The position numbers were made by a program, and so were the translations under genes. Below the pieces are notes generated by a model that was not told the DNA's origin, did not search any database, and saw only the letters and a program-made list of their open reading frames with translations. Of a DNA stretch of 64,000 bases, positions 1-10,400 are shown piece after piece. The stretch's first letter is position 1. Every line of letters begins with the position of its first letter. The DNA is from Acidobacteriota bacterium (GTDB lineage Bacteria; Acidobacteriota; Blastocatellia; Pyrinomonadales; Pyrinomonadaceae): assembly GCA_019239425.1 (NCBI GenBank), contig JAFAZX010000016.1, positions 1 through 64,000 on the forward strand. Direction: 5' to 3'.

Positions 1-903
1 GCCCGTGGCGACGCGGACGGGCGCGACGGCGCGCGCGATCCGGGCGTGCCCGAGCACGTCGTCGGGGTTCGTCGGCTCCTCGATCCAGAGCGGCTTGAAC
101 TCGGAGAGCGCGCGCACCCATTCAATCGCCTGCCCCACGTCCCAGACCTGGTTCGCGTCCAGCATGAGCGTGCGCTCCCAGCCGATCTCTTCGCGGATGA
201 GCGCGGCGCGGCGCACGTCCTCTTCGAGGCTGCGGCCGACCTTCATCTTGAAGTGCGTCCAGCCGTCCCTTAAAGCTTCGCGGAGCAGGCCCCGAATCTT
301 CTCGTCCGTGTAGCCGAGCCAGCCGGCCGAGGTCGTGTAGGCCGGGTAACCCGTTTCGCGTACGTGCGCCTCGCGCTCGGCCTTCGTCGGTTCTAAACGT
401 CGGAGGATTTCGAGCGCGTCCTCGCGCGTGAGCGCGTCGGTGATGTAGCGGAAGGGCACGCACGCGACCAACTGCTCGGGCGTCATGTCGGCGAGGAGTT
501 TCCACAAAGGCTTCCCCTCGGCCTTCGCGTACAAGTCCCAGACGGCGTTGACGACCGCCGCCGCCGCGAGGTGCACGACGCCCTTCTCCGGCCCGAGCCA
601 GCGGTACTGGCTGTCGCCCGTCATCAAATCCCAGAACGCACACATGTCTTCGGTCAGGGACTCCAGCGTCCGCCCGAAGAGCTGGAAGCCGATGGCCTCG
701 GCCGCCGCGCAGCACAGCTCGTTGCCGCGCCCGATGGTGAAGGTCAGCCCGTGCCCTTCGAGCCCCTCGGGCGAGTCCGTGCTCAGCACGACGTAAGCCG
801 CCGAGTAGTCGGGGTCTGGGTTCATCGCGTCCGACCCGTCGAGCGCGCGCGAGGTCGGGAAGCGGATGTCCAGCGCCTTGATGCCCGTAATCGTGATGGA
901 CAT
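1..903 (-). CDS. L-fuconate dehydratase-like enolase superfamily protein (3' end beyond window)
   Basis: The N-terminal 301 residues are present; the rest lies before position 1. The protein resembles the L-fuconate dehydratase/ENOSF1 branch of the enolase superfamily, which dehydrates L-fuconate to 2-keto-3-deoxy-L-fuconate in the cytoplasm. A KMKVG motif at about residues 219-223 supplies the KxK catalytic lysines. LDANQ at about 248-252 gives the first metal-binding Asp, and WIEEP follows near 275 with the second metal ligand. The ATG at 903 follows the R2 repeat at 909-1025. The gene is co-directional with the alginate-lyase-like and fucosidase genes upstream, which fits use of released L-fucose. 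The subfamily assignment rests on similarity I recognise; the superfamily is secure. Confidence 0.82.
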   Translation of the reverse strand, partial: MSITITGIKALDIRFPTSRALDGSDAMNPDPDYSAAYVVLSTDSPEGLEGHGLTFTIGRGNELCCAAAEAIGFQLFGRTLESLTEDMCAFWDLMTGDSQYRWLGPEKGVVHLAAAAVVNAVWDLYAKAEGKPLWKLLADMTPEQLVACVPFRYITDALTREDALEILRRLEPTKAEREAHVRETGYPAYTTSAGWLGYTDEKIRGLLREALRDGWTHFKMKVGRSLEEDVRRAALIREEIGWERTLMLDANQVWDVGQAIEWVRALSEFKPLWIEEPTNPDDVLGHARIARAVAPVRVATG

Positions 904-908
904 AAGAG

Positions 909-1025
909 AGTAGGCAGTAGGCAGATGGCAGGAGGCAGTTCAGCCTTCGCCACCTTGCGTCTGCCCTCTTTAGATTTCAACCTTCGGCAACCGAACTGCC
1001 TACTGCCATCTGCCTACTGCCTACT
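909..1025. repeat. R2 palindromic heptamer element, copy a
   Basis: The left arm is built from GTAGGCA-type 7-base units (909-941) and the right arm is its inverse (993-1025), with a loop of about 50 bases. The element lies between two genes transcribed leftwards. The stop codon of the lyase-like gene (1024-1026) overlaps the outer edge of the right arm. The left arm has one unit changed to GGAGGCA. Confidence 0.93.
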
Positions 1026-2199
1026 ACTTCCCCACCCACAGCACCGGCTGGCGGATGAAGAAGTTTCGGACGACCTCCTCGACCGCGGAGTCGGCCGGGA
1101 GGCGCTTCCAGAGTTCGAGGTAGTCGGGGCGTCTGAGCGCGAGGCCGGCGAAGAGGAGGCTCGACTGGCGCATCGGCCATTCGGCGTCGTACATCACGTC
1201 CGGCTTGAGCGGCCAGCGCTGCTTGTCGCGGATGAAGGGCGCCATGTACTCCAGAGCCCTCCGCATCCCGCGGCCGTCCGGCAGCTCGAACTGCCAGAGG
1301 TCGTCTGTCGGCGTCGAGAGGAGCTGACAGGTCGCGGACATCGCTTCGAGGTTGAAGAGCGAGTAGCCGTAGGGCTTCGTGCGCCGCAGTTCCTGCGGGA
1401 AGCTGCCGTCCGCGGCCATCTCTCCGGGGACGAGCACCGTCTTGAAACGCCCGCGGCAGTAGCCGAGCAGCCCCCCGTCCCCCGTCAAGTGCGCGAAGGC
1501 CGCGACCTGCATGACCCAGCAGGTGCCGTGGTTGTTCTTCGCCTCGCGTTCTTCGACGCCGTTCCCGCTGGTCGTCATCCAGCGCAGGTACTCGGCGAAC
1601 CACCTCCTCACGCCGGCCAGCTCGTCCCGCGCGAGCGCGCGCGAACCGCCCAGCACTTCGACGGCGCGCGCGACTTCGACGAGGTGGATGGTGTCGATGA
1701 TGCCGACGCCGCGCCCCTTCGTGCGGCCGTGGATGGCCTGCGCGTATTCGAGGTGCGGACTCATGAAGGTCGCGGGGTCTAAGAACCACGCGCGCAGGTG
1801 TCGCGCCGCGTGGCGCGCGTAGCGCCCGTCCTTCGTCAACCTCCACGCCGCGGCGAGCGCGGCCGCCTGCACGCTCAGGCGCATCAGCGCGCGGCGGTGC
1901 CCGACGAAGTTGTCGGGGTTGGTCATGCCGTCGCGCTGCACGTAAGGCCCCGAAGGGTTCTGCGGGTCGGGCCACCAGTAGTCGCCCTCGGAGAAGAAGT
2001 CGTGCGGCCCGCCCTCCGAGCGCGGGCCGCGCTCGGCCGTGACCGTGTAGGGCCGTTCGGATAGATACCGCCGCGCCGCCTTCAGCACGCGCGCGCGTTC
2101 GAAGGCGGCCACGTCGAAGGCGCGCGCCGGCGCCGCGAGCAGTGGCAGTCCGAGCGCCGCCGCCGAGAGGAAGTCCCGGCGCGTGTAGACCGCACCCAC
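1024..2199 (-). CDS. Alginate lyase-family protein, Tat-secreted
   Basis: The protein has 391 residues. It starts with a GTG at 2199 that overlaps the TAG stop of the upstream fucosidase by one base, so translational coupling is likely. A twin-arginine leader (TRRDFLSAAALG, then APARA) predicts folded export to the periplasm. The body matches the alginate_lyase (PF05426-type) alpha/alpha-toroid family, with FSEGDYWWPDP, a YAQAIHG block and KNNHGTCW, which carries the Asn-His pair typical of these uronate lyases. The true substrate cannot be read from sequence; another uronic-acid polymer is possible given the fucosidase neighbour. The stop codon lies at the edge of repeat R2a. Confidence 0.83.
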   Translation of the reverse strand: MGAVYTRRDFLSAAALGLPLLAAPARAFDVAAFERARVLKAARRYLSERPYTVTAERGPRSEGGPHDFFSEGDYWWPDPQNPSGPYVQRDGMTNPDNFVGHRRALMRLSVQAAALAAAWRLTKDGRYARHAARHLRAWFLDPATFMSPHLEYAQAIHGRTKGRGVGIIDTIHLVEVARAVEVLGGSRALARDELAGVRRWFAEYLRWMTTSGNGVEEREAKNNHGTCWVMQVAAFAHLTGDGGLLGYCRGRFKTVLVPGEMAADGSFPQELRRTKPYGYSLFNLEAMSATCQLLSTPTDDLWQFELPDGRGMRRALEYMAPFIRDKQRWPLKPDVMYDAEWPMRQSSLLFAGLALRRPDYLELWKRLPADSAVEEVVRNFFIRQPVLWVGK

Positions 2200-3551
2200 T
2201 AGACGGCCCCGCGCTCGCGGCGGCGGACGAACAGCTCGTCCTGACGCGGCTCGGACTCGCATTCGAGCGCGATGGTCGTGACGGGCGTGTCGGGCGCGCG
2301 CACGGGCAGGCCGCGGAAGCGCACGCGGTACTCGTCCTGCTCGAAGCGGACGGGCCTGCCCGAGGCGAGCAGGCGCGCCGACCTGACCTTCGTCTGCAAC
2401 CCCGCGAACGCGAGGTCGTCGCCGCCCGGCCAGTAGTGTACGTGGAAGTAGAGCGTGTTGCCGCGGCGCGAGAAGCTGCCGTTGCGCGACCGCCGCGGCT
2501 GGCAGCGCTCGCCCCCGACGTAGACCGACTCGCCGTTGCGCGCCGTCCAGCGCCCGACCGCGCCGAGGATGGCGACCGACTCCAGGGGGATCGAGCCGTC
2601 CGGCTTCGGCCCGATGTTGAGGAGGTAGTTGCCGCCGTCGTGCGCGCAGGTGATGAGGTTGCGGACGATCTGCTTCGGCGTCTTCCAGCCGTCGTCGGCG
2701 CGTTGGTAGCCCCAACTGTCGTTCATCGTCATGCAGGACTCCCACGCGCGCCCGACCTCGGTCGCCGTGATCTGCTGCTCGGGCGTGGAGAAGTCTCCGG
2801 CGAGCTTGTTGCGGTTGTTGACGATGATGTCGGGCTGGAGGTCGAAGACCATCCGGTTCATCCGCTCCGACTCCCAGCCCGCGGCGTCGAGCGGCCAGGA
2901 GACGTCGTACCAGAGCACGTCCACCTTGCCGTAGTTCGTCAGCAGTTCGCGCAGGTGCGTGTGGATGTATTCGACGAAGCGGCGGCGCGCGGCCTCGTCC
3001 CGCTCGCAGCGCGCGCCGTCCGGGTGGTGCCAGTCCATCAGGGAGTAGTAGAAGCCGACGCGCAGGCCCTCGGCGCGCGCGGCCTCGACGTACTCGCGGA
3101 CGAGGTCTCGGCCCGGCCCCTGTCTGGGGGCGCAGAAGTCGGTCGTCTTCGTGTCGAAGAGGCAGAAGCCCTCGTGGTGCTTGGTCGTCATGACCATGTA
3201 GCGCTGGCCGGCGCGCTTGGCGAGCTGCGCCCACTCGCGGGCGGCGTTCGGGCGGGGGCGGAACTCCCTGGCGATGCGCGCGTACTCGGTCGCCGGGATG
3301 CCCTCCATCTCCTGCACCCACTCGTGGCGGCCGAGGACGGAGTAGAGGCCCCAGTGGATGAACATGCCGAACTTGGCCTCGTGCCACCAGCGCATGCGCC
3401 GCTCGCGGTCGGCTTTTGTTTCCGCACTCTCTTGGGGAATCGGCGGCGGGTTCGACTGCGCGCGCGCCTCTGTCAAAGGTAACGCCGTCGCCGCCGCGGC
3501 GCCGCCGAGTAACTTCATGTAGTCGCGTCTCGACATCTGTCCGTCGTCCAT
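2199..3551 (-). CDS. Alpha-L-fucosidase, GH29, Tat-secreted
   Basis: The protein has 450 residues and should release terminal L-fucose in the periplasm or outside the cell. The leader contains SRRDYMKLLGG followed by an Ala-rich stretch, a Tat signal; a second ATG five codons in (MSRRDY) could be the real start. The GH29 signature WHEAKFGMFIHWG is clear near residues 50-65. VLWYDVSW near 210-219 contains the Asp (about D216) expected as nucleophile. A C-terminal beta-sandwich-like part follows at about 350-450. It overlaps the next gene by one base and belongs with the fuconate dehydratase and the SDR in a fucose route. Confidence 0.93.
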   Translation of the reverse strand: MDDGQMSRRDYMKLLGGAAAATALPLTEARAQSNPPPIPQESAETKADRERRMRWWHEAKFGMFIHWGLYSVLGRHEWVQEMEGIPATEYARIAREFRPRPNAAREWAQLAKRAGQRYMVMTTKHHEGFCLFDTKTTDFCAPRQGPGRDLVREYVEAARAEGLRVGFYYSLMDWHHPDGARCERDEAARRRFVEYIHTHLRELLTNYGKVDVLWYDVSWPLDAAGWESERMNRMVFDLQPDIIVNNRNKLAGDFSTPEQQITATEVGRAWESCMTMNDSWGYQRADDGWKTPKQIVRNLITCAHDGGNYLLNIGPKPDGSIPLESVAILGAVGRWTARNGESVYVGGERCQPRRSRNGSFSRRGNTLYFHVHYWPGGDDLAFAGLQTKVRSARLLASGRPVRFEQDEYRVRFRGLPVRAPDTPVTTIALECESEPRQDELFVRRRERGAV

Positions 3552-3571
3552 ATTCTATATGCCTCTCCTCG

Positions 3572-3710
3572 CCGGGAGCGCGGGCATCCCTGCCCGCTAG
3601 CGCGCTTCAGCGCGCTGACCGTCGTACTCTTCGCCTCAACGTTGAGACATAACGTTTCTCTGCCTTCGCGCTGCGCGCTCATGCGGGCAGGGATGACCGC
3701 GCTCCCAGCG
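3572..3710. repeat. R3 palindromic element, copy a
   Basis: This is a 139-base element with outer arms GGGAGCGCGGGCAT/ATGACCGCGCTCCC and an internal inverted pair GCGCGCTTCAGCGCGC. Its centre contains CCTCAACGTTGAG. Two further copies lie at 17705 (in opposite orientation) and 62242. It fills the gap between the fucosidase start and the end of the first TonB receptor gene. Confidence 0.9.
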
Positions 3711-3711
3711 T

Positions 3712-6700
3712 TTAGAACACGAATCTCACCCCGAACTGCAACTGCCGCGGCGTCGTCCCCTGGGCGAGCGCGGTGACGCGGCCCGCGCCGGCCGCGATTG
3801 CGCTGGCGTTGGTGTTGACGGTCAGCGAAGAGGGCACGTCCCAGTTCTGGATGTTGAAGACGTTGAAGGCCTCGCCGCGCAGTTGCAGCTTCATCCCCTC
3901 GCGGATGTTCACATTCTTGAAGAGCGAGAAGTCCACGTTGAAGACGGCCGGGCCGCGGAAGACGTTGCGCCCGAGGTTGCCGAAAGCGCCGCTGGGGATG
4001 CCGAAGGCGCAGGGGTTGAACCAGCTCACGCGCGTGCGCACCTGGTCGGCCGCGCGCCCGCCCTGCGAGATGGTCTTCTGGCAGTTCGGGTCCGGGTTCG
4101 CGGGCACGGGGCCGGCCACAAACGGGTCTGCGAGCAGGTTCGGCCGCAGGTAGTTGCCCGGCGCAGAGGGCGCGCTCCCGCGTATGTTGGCGAGGTCGCC
4201 CGTGATCTGCAAGTTGTAGGGCTGGCCCGAGCGCGCCTGCATGATGTAGTTCGTCTGCCAGCCGCCGAGGAGCCACGAGGCCGGCCCCCCGTTGAGCCAG
4301 CGCTTGCCGTGCCCGAAGGGCAGTTCGTAAAGGGTCGCCCACGAGAGGAAGTGCGTGATGTCGTAGGACGAGACGCCGCGCGCCGTCGAACGGTCGTAGT
4401 AGTTCTGGATGGTCGAGCCGCCGCCCGGCCCGTTCTCGACGTTGAAGTAACCGCTCCCCACGTCGATGGACTTGCCCCACGTGTAAGAGAGGATGGAATG
4501 CAACCCTCTTGAGAAGCGACGCTGCAAACGCGTCTCAAGCGCGTTGTAGTTCGAGTAGCCGATGCTGCGCGTGTAGTTGATGTTCGCGCCGACCCACGGC
4601 ATCGGCCGCGCCGCGTCGATGACGGAGTTGGGTGTGCCGGCGGGGAAAGCCTGATTCGCCGTGTTGGCGAAGCCGGAGTAAGGCAGACGCCCGTTGCGGC
4701 TGCCGACGTAGGCGGCCGAGAGCAGGAGGGTCGGGGTCAGTTGGCGTTGCAGCTCGACGTGCCACTGGCTCGACCAGCTGTCCTTGTAGTTCGGGTCGTC
4801 GCCGAAGGTGTTGCCCGGCGTCCACGGATTTGTCGTCGGCAAAGGCGTGGCGAAGCCCTGACTCTGAAGCTGGATGATGTTGGCGAAGGTGCCGCCCGCG
4901 AAGTTGGCGCTCGCGTTCGCGGTGCCGGCGAAGGCGGTGGCGTCGGGCCAGATCGCCATCTCGAGGTCGTTCTGCGCGTACTGGCTGCGCGCGGGCAGTG
5001 CGTCCCAGTAGAGGCCCCAGCCCGCACGCAAAACCGTCTTCGGGTTCATCGTCCACGCGACGCCGATGCGCGGCCCCCAGTTGTCCTTAATCGGCGGCGG
5101 CGCGAAGAAAGCCTTGCCCGCGAGCACGACGTTCGCGAAGTGCGGGTCGTTCTTGAAGGCGTCGGGGATGCAGGGCGCGGCACCCGCCGCGCTACAGAAC
5201 GGCGGCATCGTCTCCGCCCCGATGAGCCAGCGCTGGTTCGGGAGGTCGAGCGCGTTCCACAGGCGGCCGTCGAGCGTCTTCGGCTGGGTCAGGTAGTCGT
5301 AACGAAGCCCGAGCGTCAGCATCACGTCGCGGCTCACGCGCCACTCGTCCTGCACGTAGGCCGCCCAGGAGGCGTACTTGAACTGCACGGGGCCGCCGTG
5401 CGGCGTCGGCGTCTGCGCCTGGAAGTCGTTCGGGAAGCCGAGCAGCGCGGAGGCGAGAGAGAGCCCCGTCGTGCCCGAGGCGGCCGAGGGGTTGCGCGTC
5501 TGCTCGTCGATGAAGTTGTAACGCTGGAAGGTGTTCAACTGGATGCGCTTGGCCTCGATGTACCAGAAGCCGGCCTTGAGGTTGTGGTTCCCCCTCACCC
5601 AGATGGCGTTGGGCGTCACGCTCCAGTTCGGGTTCTCGCGGATGGCCTCGCCGCGGACGCCGAAGTCGTTGTTGCCGCCGGCCGTCCAGTTGGCGAGGCG
5701 CACGAGCAGGCCGCCGTACTTGTCCACGTCTTTAAAGCCCTGCTGGTTCAGAGGGTCTGTGCCGGCCTCGTGCTGGTTCTGCTGTCCGGAGTCGACGCCG
5801 GGGCGGCCCGCGTAGCCGGCGCGCACGTCGAGGATGAGATTCCCGCTGAAGGTGTGCGTCCAGGCGCCGCCGTAGTTCCGCCCGCGCCCGCTGCCCGCGG
5901 TCGAGCCTGACTCGCCGATGGGGTTGAAGACCGTGACGTTCTGCTGCGTGTAGCGGAAGAAGATGTCGTCGCTCTGGCCGAAGCGGTGGTCGATGCGGAT
6001 TTGATACCCGTTCGACTCGTTGGTCGTCGGCCGCCCTTGGACGAAGTTGTTCGAGGGGTCGCCGGTGAAGTTCGGCGTCGCCGCGTAGGTGCGGAAGAAC
6101 GCCTGCATCGAGGGGTTGATGAGCGCCTGCGGAATCTTGTTGCAGACCGTCCCGGTCGATTGGTTCTGCCGGTTCTGCGAGTCGACGGGCAGGGGGTTCC
6201 CCGCAGAGTCGCAGCGGAAGGCGTCGCGGACGAAGGTGTTTCCGGACGCGCGCGTCGAGTACGGGTTGAATATCTGCCGCCGGAAGTTGGCGCTCGTGTT
6301 CGAGAAGTCGCCGCCTATCTCGGCCGCGGTCGGGACGTACGAGAGCGCGAGCGTGGGCTGGCTGTAGCGCCAGCCGTCGTAGCCGACCGAGAAGAAGGTT
6401 CGGTTCTTAAAGACCGGCCCCGTCAGAGAAGCGCCGAACTGGTTCTGCCTGAAGGGCGCCGGCTCGTCCGGCACCAGTTGTCCGGGCGCGCAGCGCGCGG
6501 GCGTGCAGACGTCGAAGGTGTTGCGCGCGTCGAAGGCGTCGTTGCGGACGAACTCGAAGGCCGAGCCGTGGAACTTGTTCCCGCCCGACTTCGAGACCAT
6601 GTTCATCACGCCGCCCGAGGCGCCGCCGAACTCCGCCTTCGCGTCGTGCCCGACGACCTTGAACTCCTGGACGAGGTCGAGGTTCGGGATGACGATGTAG

Positions 6701-7338
6701 GTCGGCCCGCGCACGTTCGTGTTGATGATGCCGTCGAAGAAGTAGAGCTTCGAGCGGTTCTGCTGCCCGTGGAACGAGGGGTCGGAGAAGCCCGAGCCGG
6801 GGATGCCGACGTTGCCTTCGACGCCGCCGACGCTGCGGTTCTGCGAGGTGGAGACCGGCGTCACGCCCGGCGTCAGCGTCAGGAGCTGCGTGAAGTTCCT
6901 CCCGTTCAGGGGCAGGTCTTCAATCGCCTTCTCGGGGATGACCGTCCCTAGTTCGGTCGAAGAGGCTTGAATCAGCTCGCCGCCCGCGACGACCTCGACG
7001 GTCTGCGTCACCGCGCCGACCGCGAGCGAGACGTTCTGCGTCAAGGTCTGGCTGACGCCCACGTCGAAGGGCGAGGTCTGGACGGTGCTGAACCCTCCGG
7101 CCTCGACGCGCAGGAGGTAGGTGCCGGGGCTGACGTTGACGAAGGTGTAGTAGCCGTCGGCGCTCGTCTCGGCGCGCGTCTCGATGTTGGTGGCGCGGTT
7201 GACGAGCGTGACGGTGGCGCCGGGCACGACCGCGCCGTGCGGGTCGGTCACCGTCCCGTTGACGCCGCCCGTCGCCGTCTGCGCGTTGGCGGCCGTGCAG
7301 GCGAGGATGAGCAAGAGAGCGGTCTGTACGAACTTCAT
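3712..7338 (-). CDS. TonB-dependent receptor with carboxypeptidase-regulatory domain (Oar-like)
   Basis: This 1208-residue outer-membrane receptor begins with a Sec signal peptide (MKFVQTALLLILACTAANA). A CarboxypepD_reg/beta-sandwich domain follows at about 22-110 (GTVTDPHGAVVPGATV). The plug domain spans roughly 120-260 (DLPLNGRNFTQLL), and a large beta-barrel runs to a terminal Phe (FGVRFVF). Proteins of this type import oligosaccharides or other large substrates using TonB energy and are expanded in Acidobacteriota. Its place directly downstream of the fucosidase group and the second receptor suggests glycan uptake. No separate SusD-like lipoprotein is present. The substrate is inferred only from context. 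Confidence 0.93.
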   Translation of the reverse strand: MKFVQTALLLILACTAANAQTATGGVNGTVTDPHGAVVPGATVTLVNRATNIETRAETSADGYYTFVNVSPGTYLLRVEAGGFSTVQTSPFDVGVSQTLTQNVSLAVGAVTQTVEVVAGGELIQASSTELGTVIPEKAIEDLPLNGRNFTQLLTLTPGVTPVSTSQNRSVGGVEGNVGIPGSGFSDPSFHGQQNRSKLYFFDGIINTNVRGPTYIVIPNLDLVQEFKVVGHDAKAEFGGASGGVMNMVSKSGGNKFHGSAFEFVRNDAFDARNTFDVCTPARCAPGQLVPDEPAPFRQNQFGASLTGPVFKNRTFFSVGYDGWRYSQPTLALSYVPTAAEIGGDFSNTSANFRRQIFNPYSTRASGNTFVRDAFRCDSAGNPLPVDSQNRQNQSTGTVCNKIPQALINPSMQAFFRTYAATPNFTGDPSNNFVQGRPTTNESNGYQIRIDHRFGQSDDIFFRYTQQNVTVFNPIGESGSTAGSGRGRNYGGAWTHTFSGNLILDVRAGYAGRPGVDSGQQNQHEAGTDPLNQQGFKDVDKYGGLLVRLANWTAGGNNDFGVRGEAIRENPNWSVTPNAIWVRGNHNLKAGFWYIEAKRIQLNTFQRYNFIDEQTRNPSAASGTTGLSLASALLGFPNDFQAQTPTPHGGPVQFKYASWAAYVQDEWRVSRDVMLTLGLRYDYLTQPKTLDGRLWNALDLPNQRWLIGAETMPPFCSAAGAAPCIPDAFKNDPHFANVVLAGKAFFAPPPIKDNWGPRIGVAWTMNPKTVLRAGWGLYWDALPARSQYAQNDLEMAIWPDATAFAGTANASANFAGGTFANIIQLQSQGFATPLPTTNPWTPGNTFGDDPNYKDSWSSQWHVELQRQLTPTLLLSAAYVGSRNGRLPYSGFANTANQAFPAGTPNSVIDAARPMPWVGANINYTRSIGYSNYNALETRLQRRFSRGLHSILSYTWGKSIDVGSGYFNVENGPGGGSTIQNYYDRSTARGVSSYDITHFLSWATLYELPFGHGKRWLNGGPASWLLGGWQTNYIMQARSGQPYNLQITGDLANIRGSAPSAPGNYLRPNLLADPFVAGPVPANPDPNCQKTISQGGRAADQVRTRVSWFNPCAFGIPSGAFGNLGRNVFRGPAVFNVDFSLFKNVNIREGMKLQLRGEAFNVFNIQNWDVPSSLTVNTNASAIAAGAGRVTALAQGTTPRQLQFGVRFVF

Positions 7339-7369
7339 GGCTCAAACGCTCCTTTTAAGCAACTGAGAA

Positions 7370-7444
7370 TTAACCACAGAGACACAGAGGCACGGCTTCC
7401 TGAGATATGTGCCCCAAGCCGTGCCTCTGTGTCTCTGTGGTTAA
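7370..7444. repeat. R1 palindromic element, copy 1
   Basis: This 75-base perfect hairpin has arms TTAACCACAGAGACACAG and its inverse ending GTGGTTAA. It carries a paired change relative to other copies: GGCACGGCTT against AAGCCGTGCC, where most copies have GGCACAGCTT against AAGCTGTGCC. It lies between the two receptor genes, both transcribed leftwards, about 32 bases upstream of the ATG of the first. Confidence 0.95.
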
Positions 7445-7466
7445 CATCAACTCCCTAAACTTGCCT

Positions 7467-10400
7467 TCAGAAGTTAATCCGCAGCGAAGCCTGCATCACG
7501 CGCGGCGTGCGCGCGCTGGTCGGCGTGCCGAAGGTCGTGCGCGTCTGGCGGACTTGCGCCGTGCAGACGTTGGCCGCCGTGCAGGCGGCGCCGGTGCCGC
7601 CGGGGTTGACCTGCACCACGCCGAAGGTCATCGCGCCGTCGATGTCCCTGAAGTTCGCCCGGTTGAAGACGTTGTACATCTCCCACCGCAGCTGTATCCC
7701 GCGGCTCTCTCCGAGTCTGATGTTCTTGAAGAACGCGAAGTCGGTGTTGAAGATCGAGGGCATCCGCACCGCGTTGCGCGGGAGGTTCCCGATCTGCCCG
7801 AGCGCGGTCGGCGCGGCGAAGCACGACGTGTTGATGACGAAAGGCGTGCCCGTCGGGTCTGCCCCCGAAACATTCTTCATCGGGTCGCAGACGACGTTGG
7901 GGCGCGCGTTGACCGTCCCGCCCGTGAAGTCCGTAATCATCGTGCATTGGGTCGCCGAGGTCTGGAACGTCCCCGGCGGGCACGTCTGTCCCGAAGAGAT
8001 GGTCGCCGTGCCCGCGGGGTAGGTGACGGTCAGGTTCTTCGGCTTGCCCGAGGCGTACGAGGTGATGCCCGAGACCTGCCAGTTGTCGAGGAGGGCGCCG
8101 ACGAACTTGTTACCCAAGCGGCGGCCGAGGCCGGGCACGTCGTAGATGTAGTAGACGGTCGCGATGTGCGTCTGGTCGAAGTCCGAGGGCGCGTAGTTGA
8201 ACGCCCTGTAGGGGCGCGGGGCCGAGAGGTCGGAGGTGTCGTCGTTGGCGTAGTCGAAGGACTTCGAGTAGGTGTAGGCCGCGCCGAACTGGAACCCCTG
8301 CGTGTAGCGCCGGTTGAGCTGCACCTGCATCGAGTTGTAGTTCGAAGTGCCCGACCAGGTGACGACGTTGATGTCGCCGTAGCCGCGGTAGGGGCGCAGG
8401 AAGTCGTTGTTCTTGGCGCTGGCCGCGGTCAGGGGGTCGCGGTTCTCGGGGCGGCAGAGCGCGGCGGCGACGACGCGGCAGTCGACGAACTTCGCGCCGT
8501 CGGGGATGGCGTTGACGTTGCGCCGCTCGCCGAGGTGGCGCGCGAACGAGCCGACGTAAGAGACCTCGACGACGGTCTTGAAGCCGATGTCCTGCTGGAC
8601 GCCGAGCGTGTAGTTGTAGCTGGCCGGCGTCTTCGAGTTGACCTCGACGCCGCTCAAGCCGGTCGGGAAGTTCAGGGCCGTGCCGATGAGGTCTACCAAC
8701 TGGTCGATGTTCCCGTTCTGGATGGTGTAGGTGCGCTGCTGCGGCGGGTTGTTGCCGAGGCTGCTGGCGCCGCCCGTGCCGCCGCCGATACGCGGCGCGT
8801 GGTAGATGCCGCCCATGCCGCGTAAGACCGTCTTGCCGGTGCCGAAGATGTCGAAAGCGAAGCCGAGGCGCGGCTCGAAGTCGACGGGCCTGGTGTGGCG
8901 ATAACCTTTCGGAGTCGCGGGGTCGGTCGGGAGCGCGAGGCCGTTGAGCAGGTCGCCCGCGCCTGCGACGAAGGAACGGATCAGGCGCGCGGGCAGGAGC
9001 TGCGCGGCCGACGGGTTGGGCAGGTTGCGCGGGTCGACCGCGCGCTGGTTGGCGGCGGCGCAGGCCGTCCCCAGAGCCGGGACGCCGTTCGCCTGGCCGA
9101 CGCAGTAGGCCTGGTAGAGCAGCGGCGCGTTGCCGGCGGCGAACTTCGTCGGGTCGAAGTTCGAGCCCTGCCCGTCGAGCTGGAAGAAGGGCGAGTGGTA
9201 GCCGAGCCGCACCCCGTAGTTGACGTTCAGGCGTCGGCTCACCTTCCACTGATCCTGCGCGTACCACTGGAAGAGCGTGATCTGCTCGTTGGTGAAGGGG
9301 CGCGAGCGCTGCTCGGTGTAGCTGTTGAAGTTGCCGAGCAAGGCGTTCGCGTAGGCGTAGTTCGTGTTGCCGGCCTGCGTCGTGAACCCGTTCGTCGTAC
9401 TGGTGCCGAAGTCGAGCACGCCCGACCACTGCCCGCCCGGCGCTTCCCTGTTGAAGAGCCGCTCGTAGTAAGCGCCGAACTTCAGGCTGTGGTCGCCGCG
9501 GTTCCAGGAGAGGTTGTCGGAGAACGAGGGCTTGATGTGGTCGGCGCCGACCTCGCCCCAGCGGTCGAGCCAGTTGATGTTGGCGGGGTTGCCGGCGACG
9601 CTCGACCACCCGGTCGCGCGCGGGATGAGTCCGAGCGTGTTGTTGTCCGGGAAGAGCTGGGGCGCGGTGTAGTTCAGCGTGCTCCGCTTCAGCCCCTCGA
9701 CGAAGCCGTCCGAAGGGACGAAGCCCTCGGTGTCGTCGCGCCAGCCGAAGTTGAACTCGTTGACGACCACGGGGTTGAAGATGTGCACCCAGTTGGCCGA
9801 GCGCCCGTCGTCCGTGTAGAGGTAGTGCGAGCTGATGCCCCAGCGGTCGACGCCGTTCGAGCCGTTGGGCCAGCCCGAGGTGCCGAGCCCCTCGTTGTCC
9901 GAAGTCCACCACTGCGCCTTGAAGTAGATGCTGTCGCGGTCTGTCGGCTTCAGGTCGAAGCGGAGGACGTAGCTGTGCTTCGGCGTGTCCTGGCTGAGCT
10001 GGTTGACGTAGTTGTAGGCGGCGCCCGCGGCCGTGCGCCCGTTCGCGTTCGGCAGGGGGTAGTAGTTCAGAAGCGCCTGCCCGCTCCGGTTGATGCGCGA
10101 CGCGGGGATGACGTTTCCGGGGAACGGCTGGCCGGTCAGGGGGTCTGTGACGGAGACGGCCGCGCCGCTCGAGTTGAGCGACTGCGAGAAGTTGCCCGCG
10201 CGCTCTAAGGCCGTCGGGACGGTGACGAAGACCGGGTCGGTCGGCGTGATCGTGTGCGGCTTCTCCAGGGAGAAGAAGAAGAAAGCCTTGTCCCGAACCA
10301 GGCGGCTCCCGCCCTCGCCGAAGTGCGGCAGCGGGAGCGGGCCGCCGAAGTTCCCGCCCCAGATGTTGTGACGGTAGAGCGGCCGCTTGAGGCCCGCCTT

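Noticed and set aside
7370..7444. R1 hairpins as tRNA or structured RNA genes
   Set aside because: They form one long stem with no cloverleaf, no anticodon arm and no CCA end, and occur in seven near-identical copies between unrelated genes.
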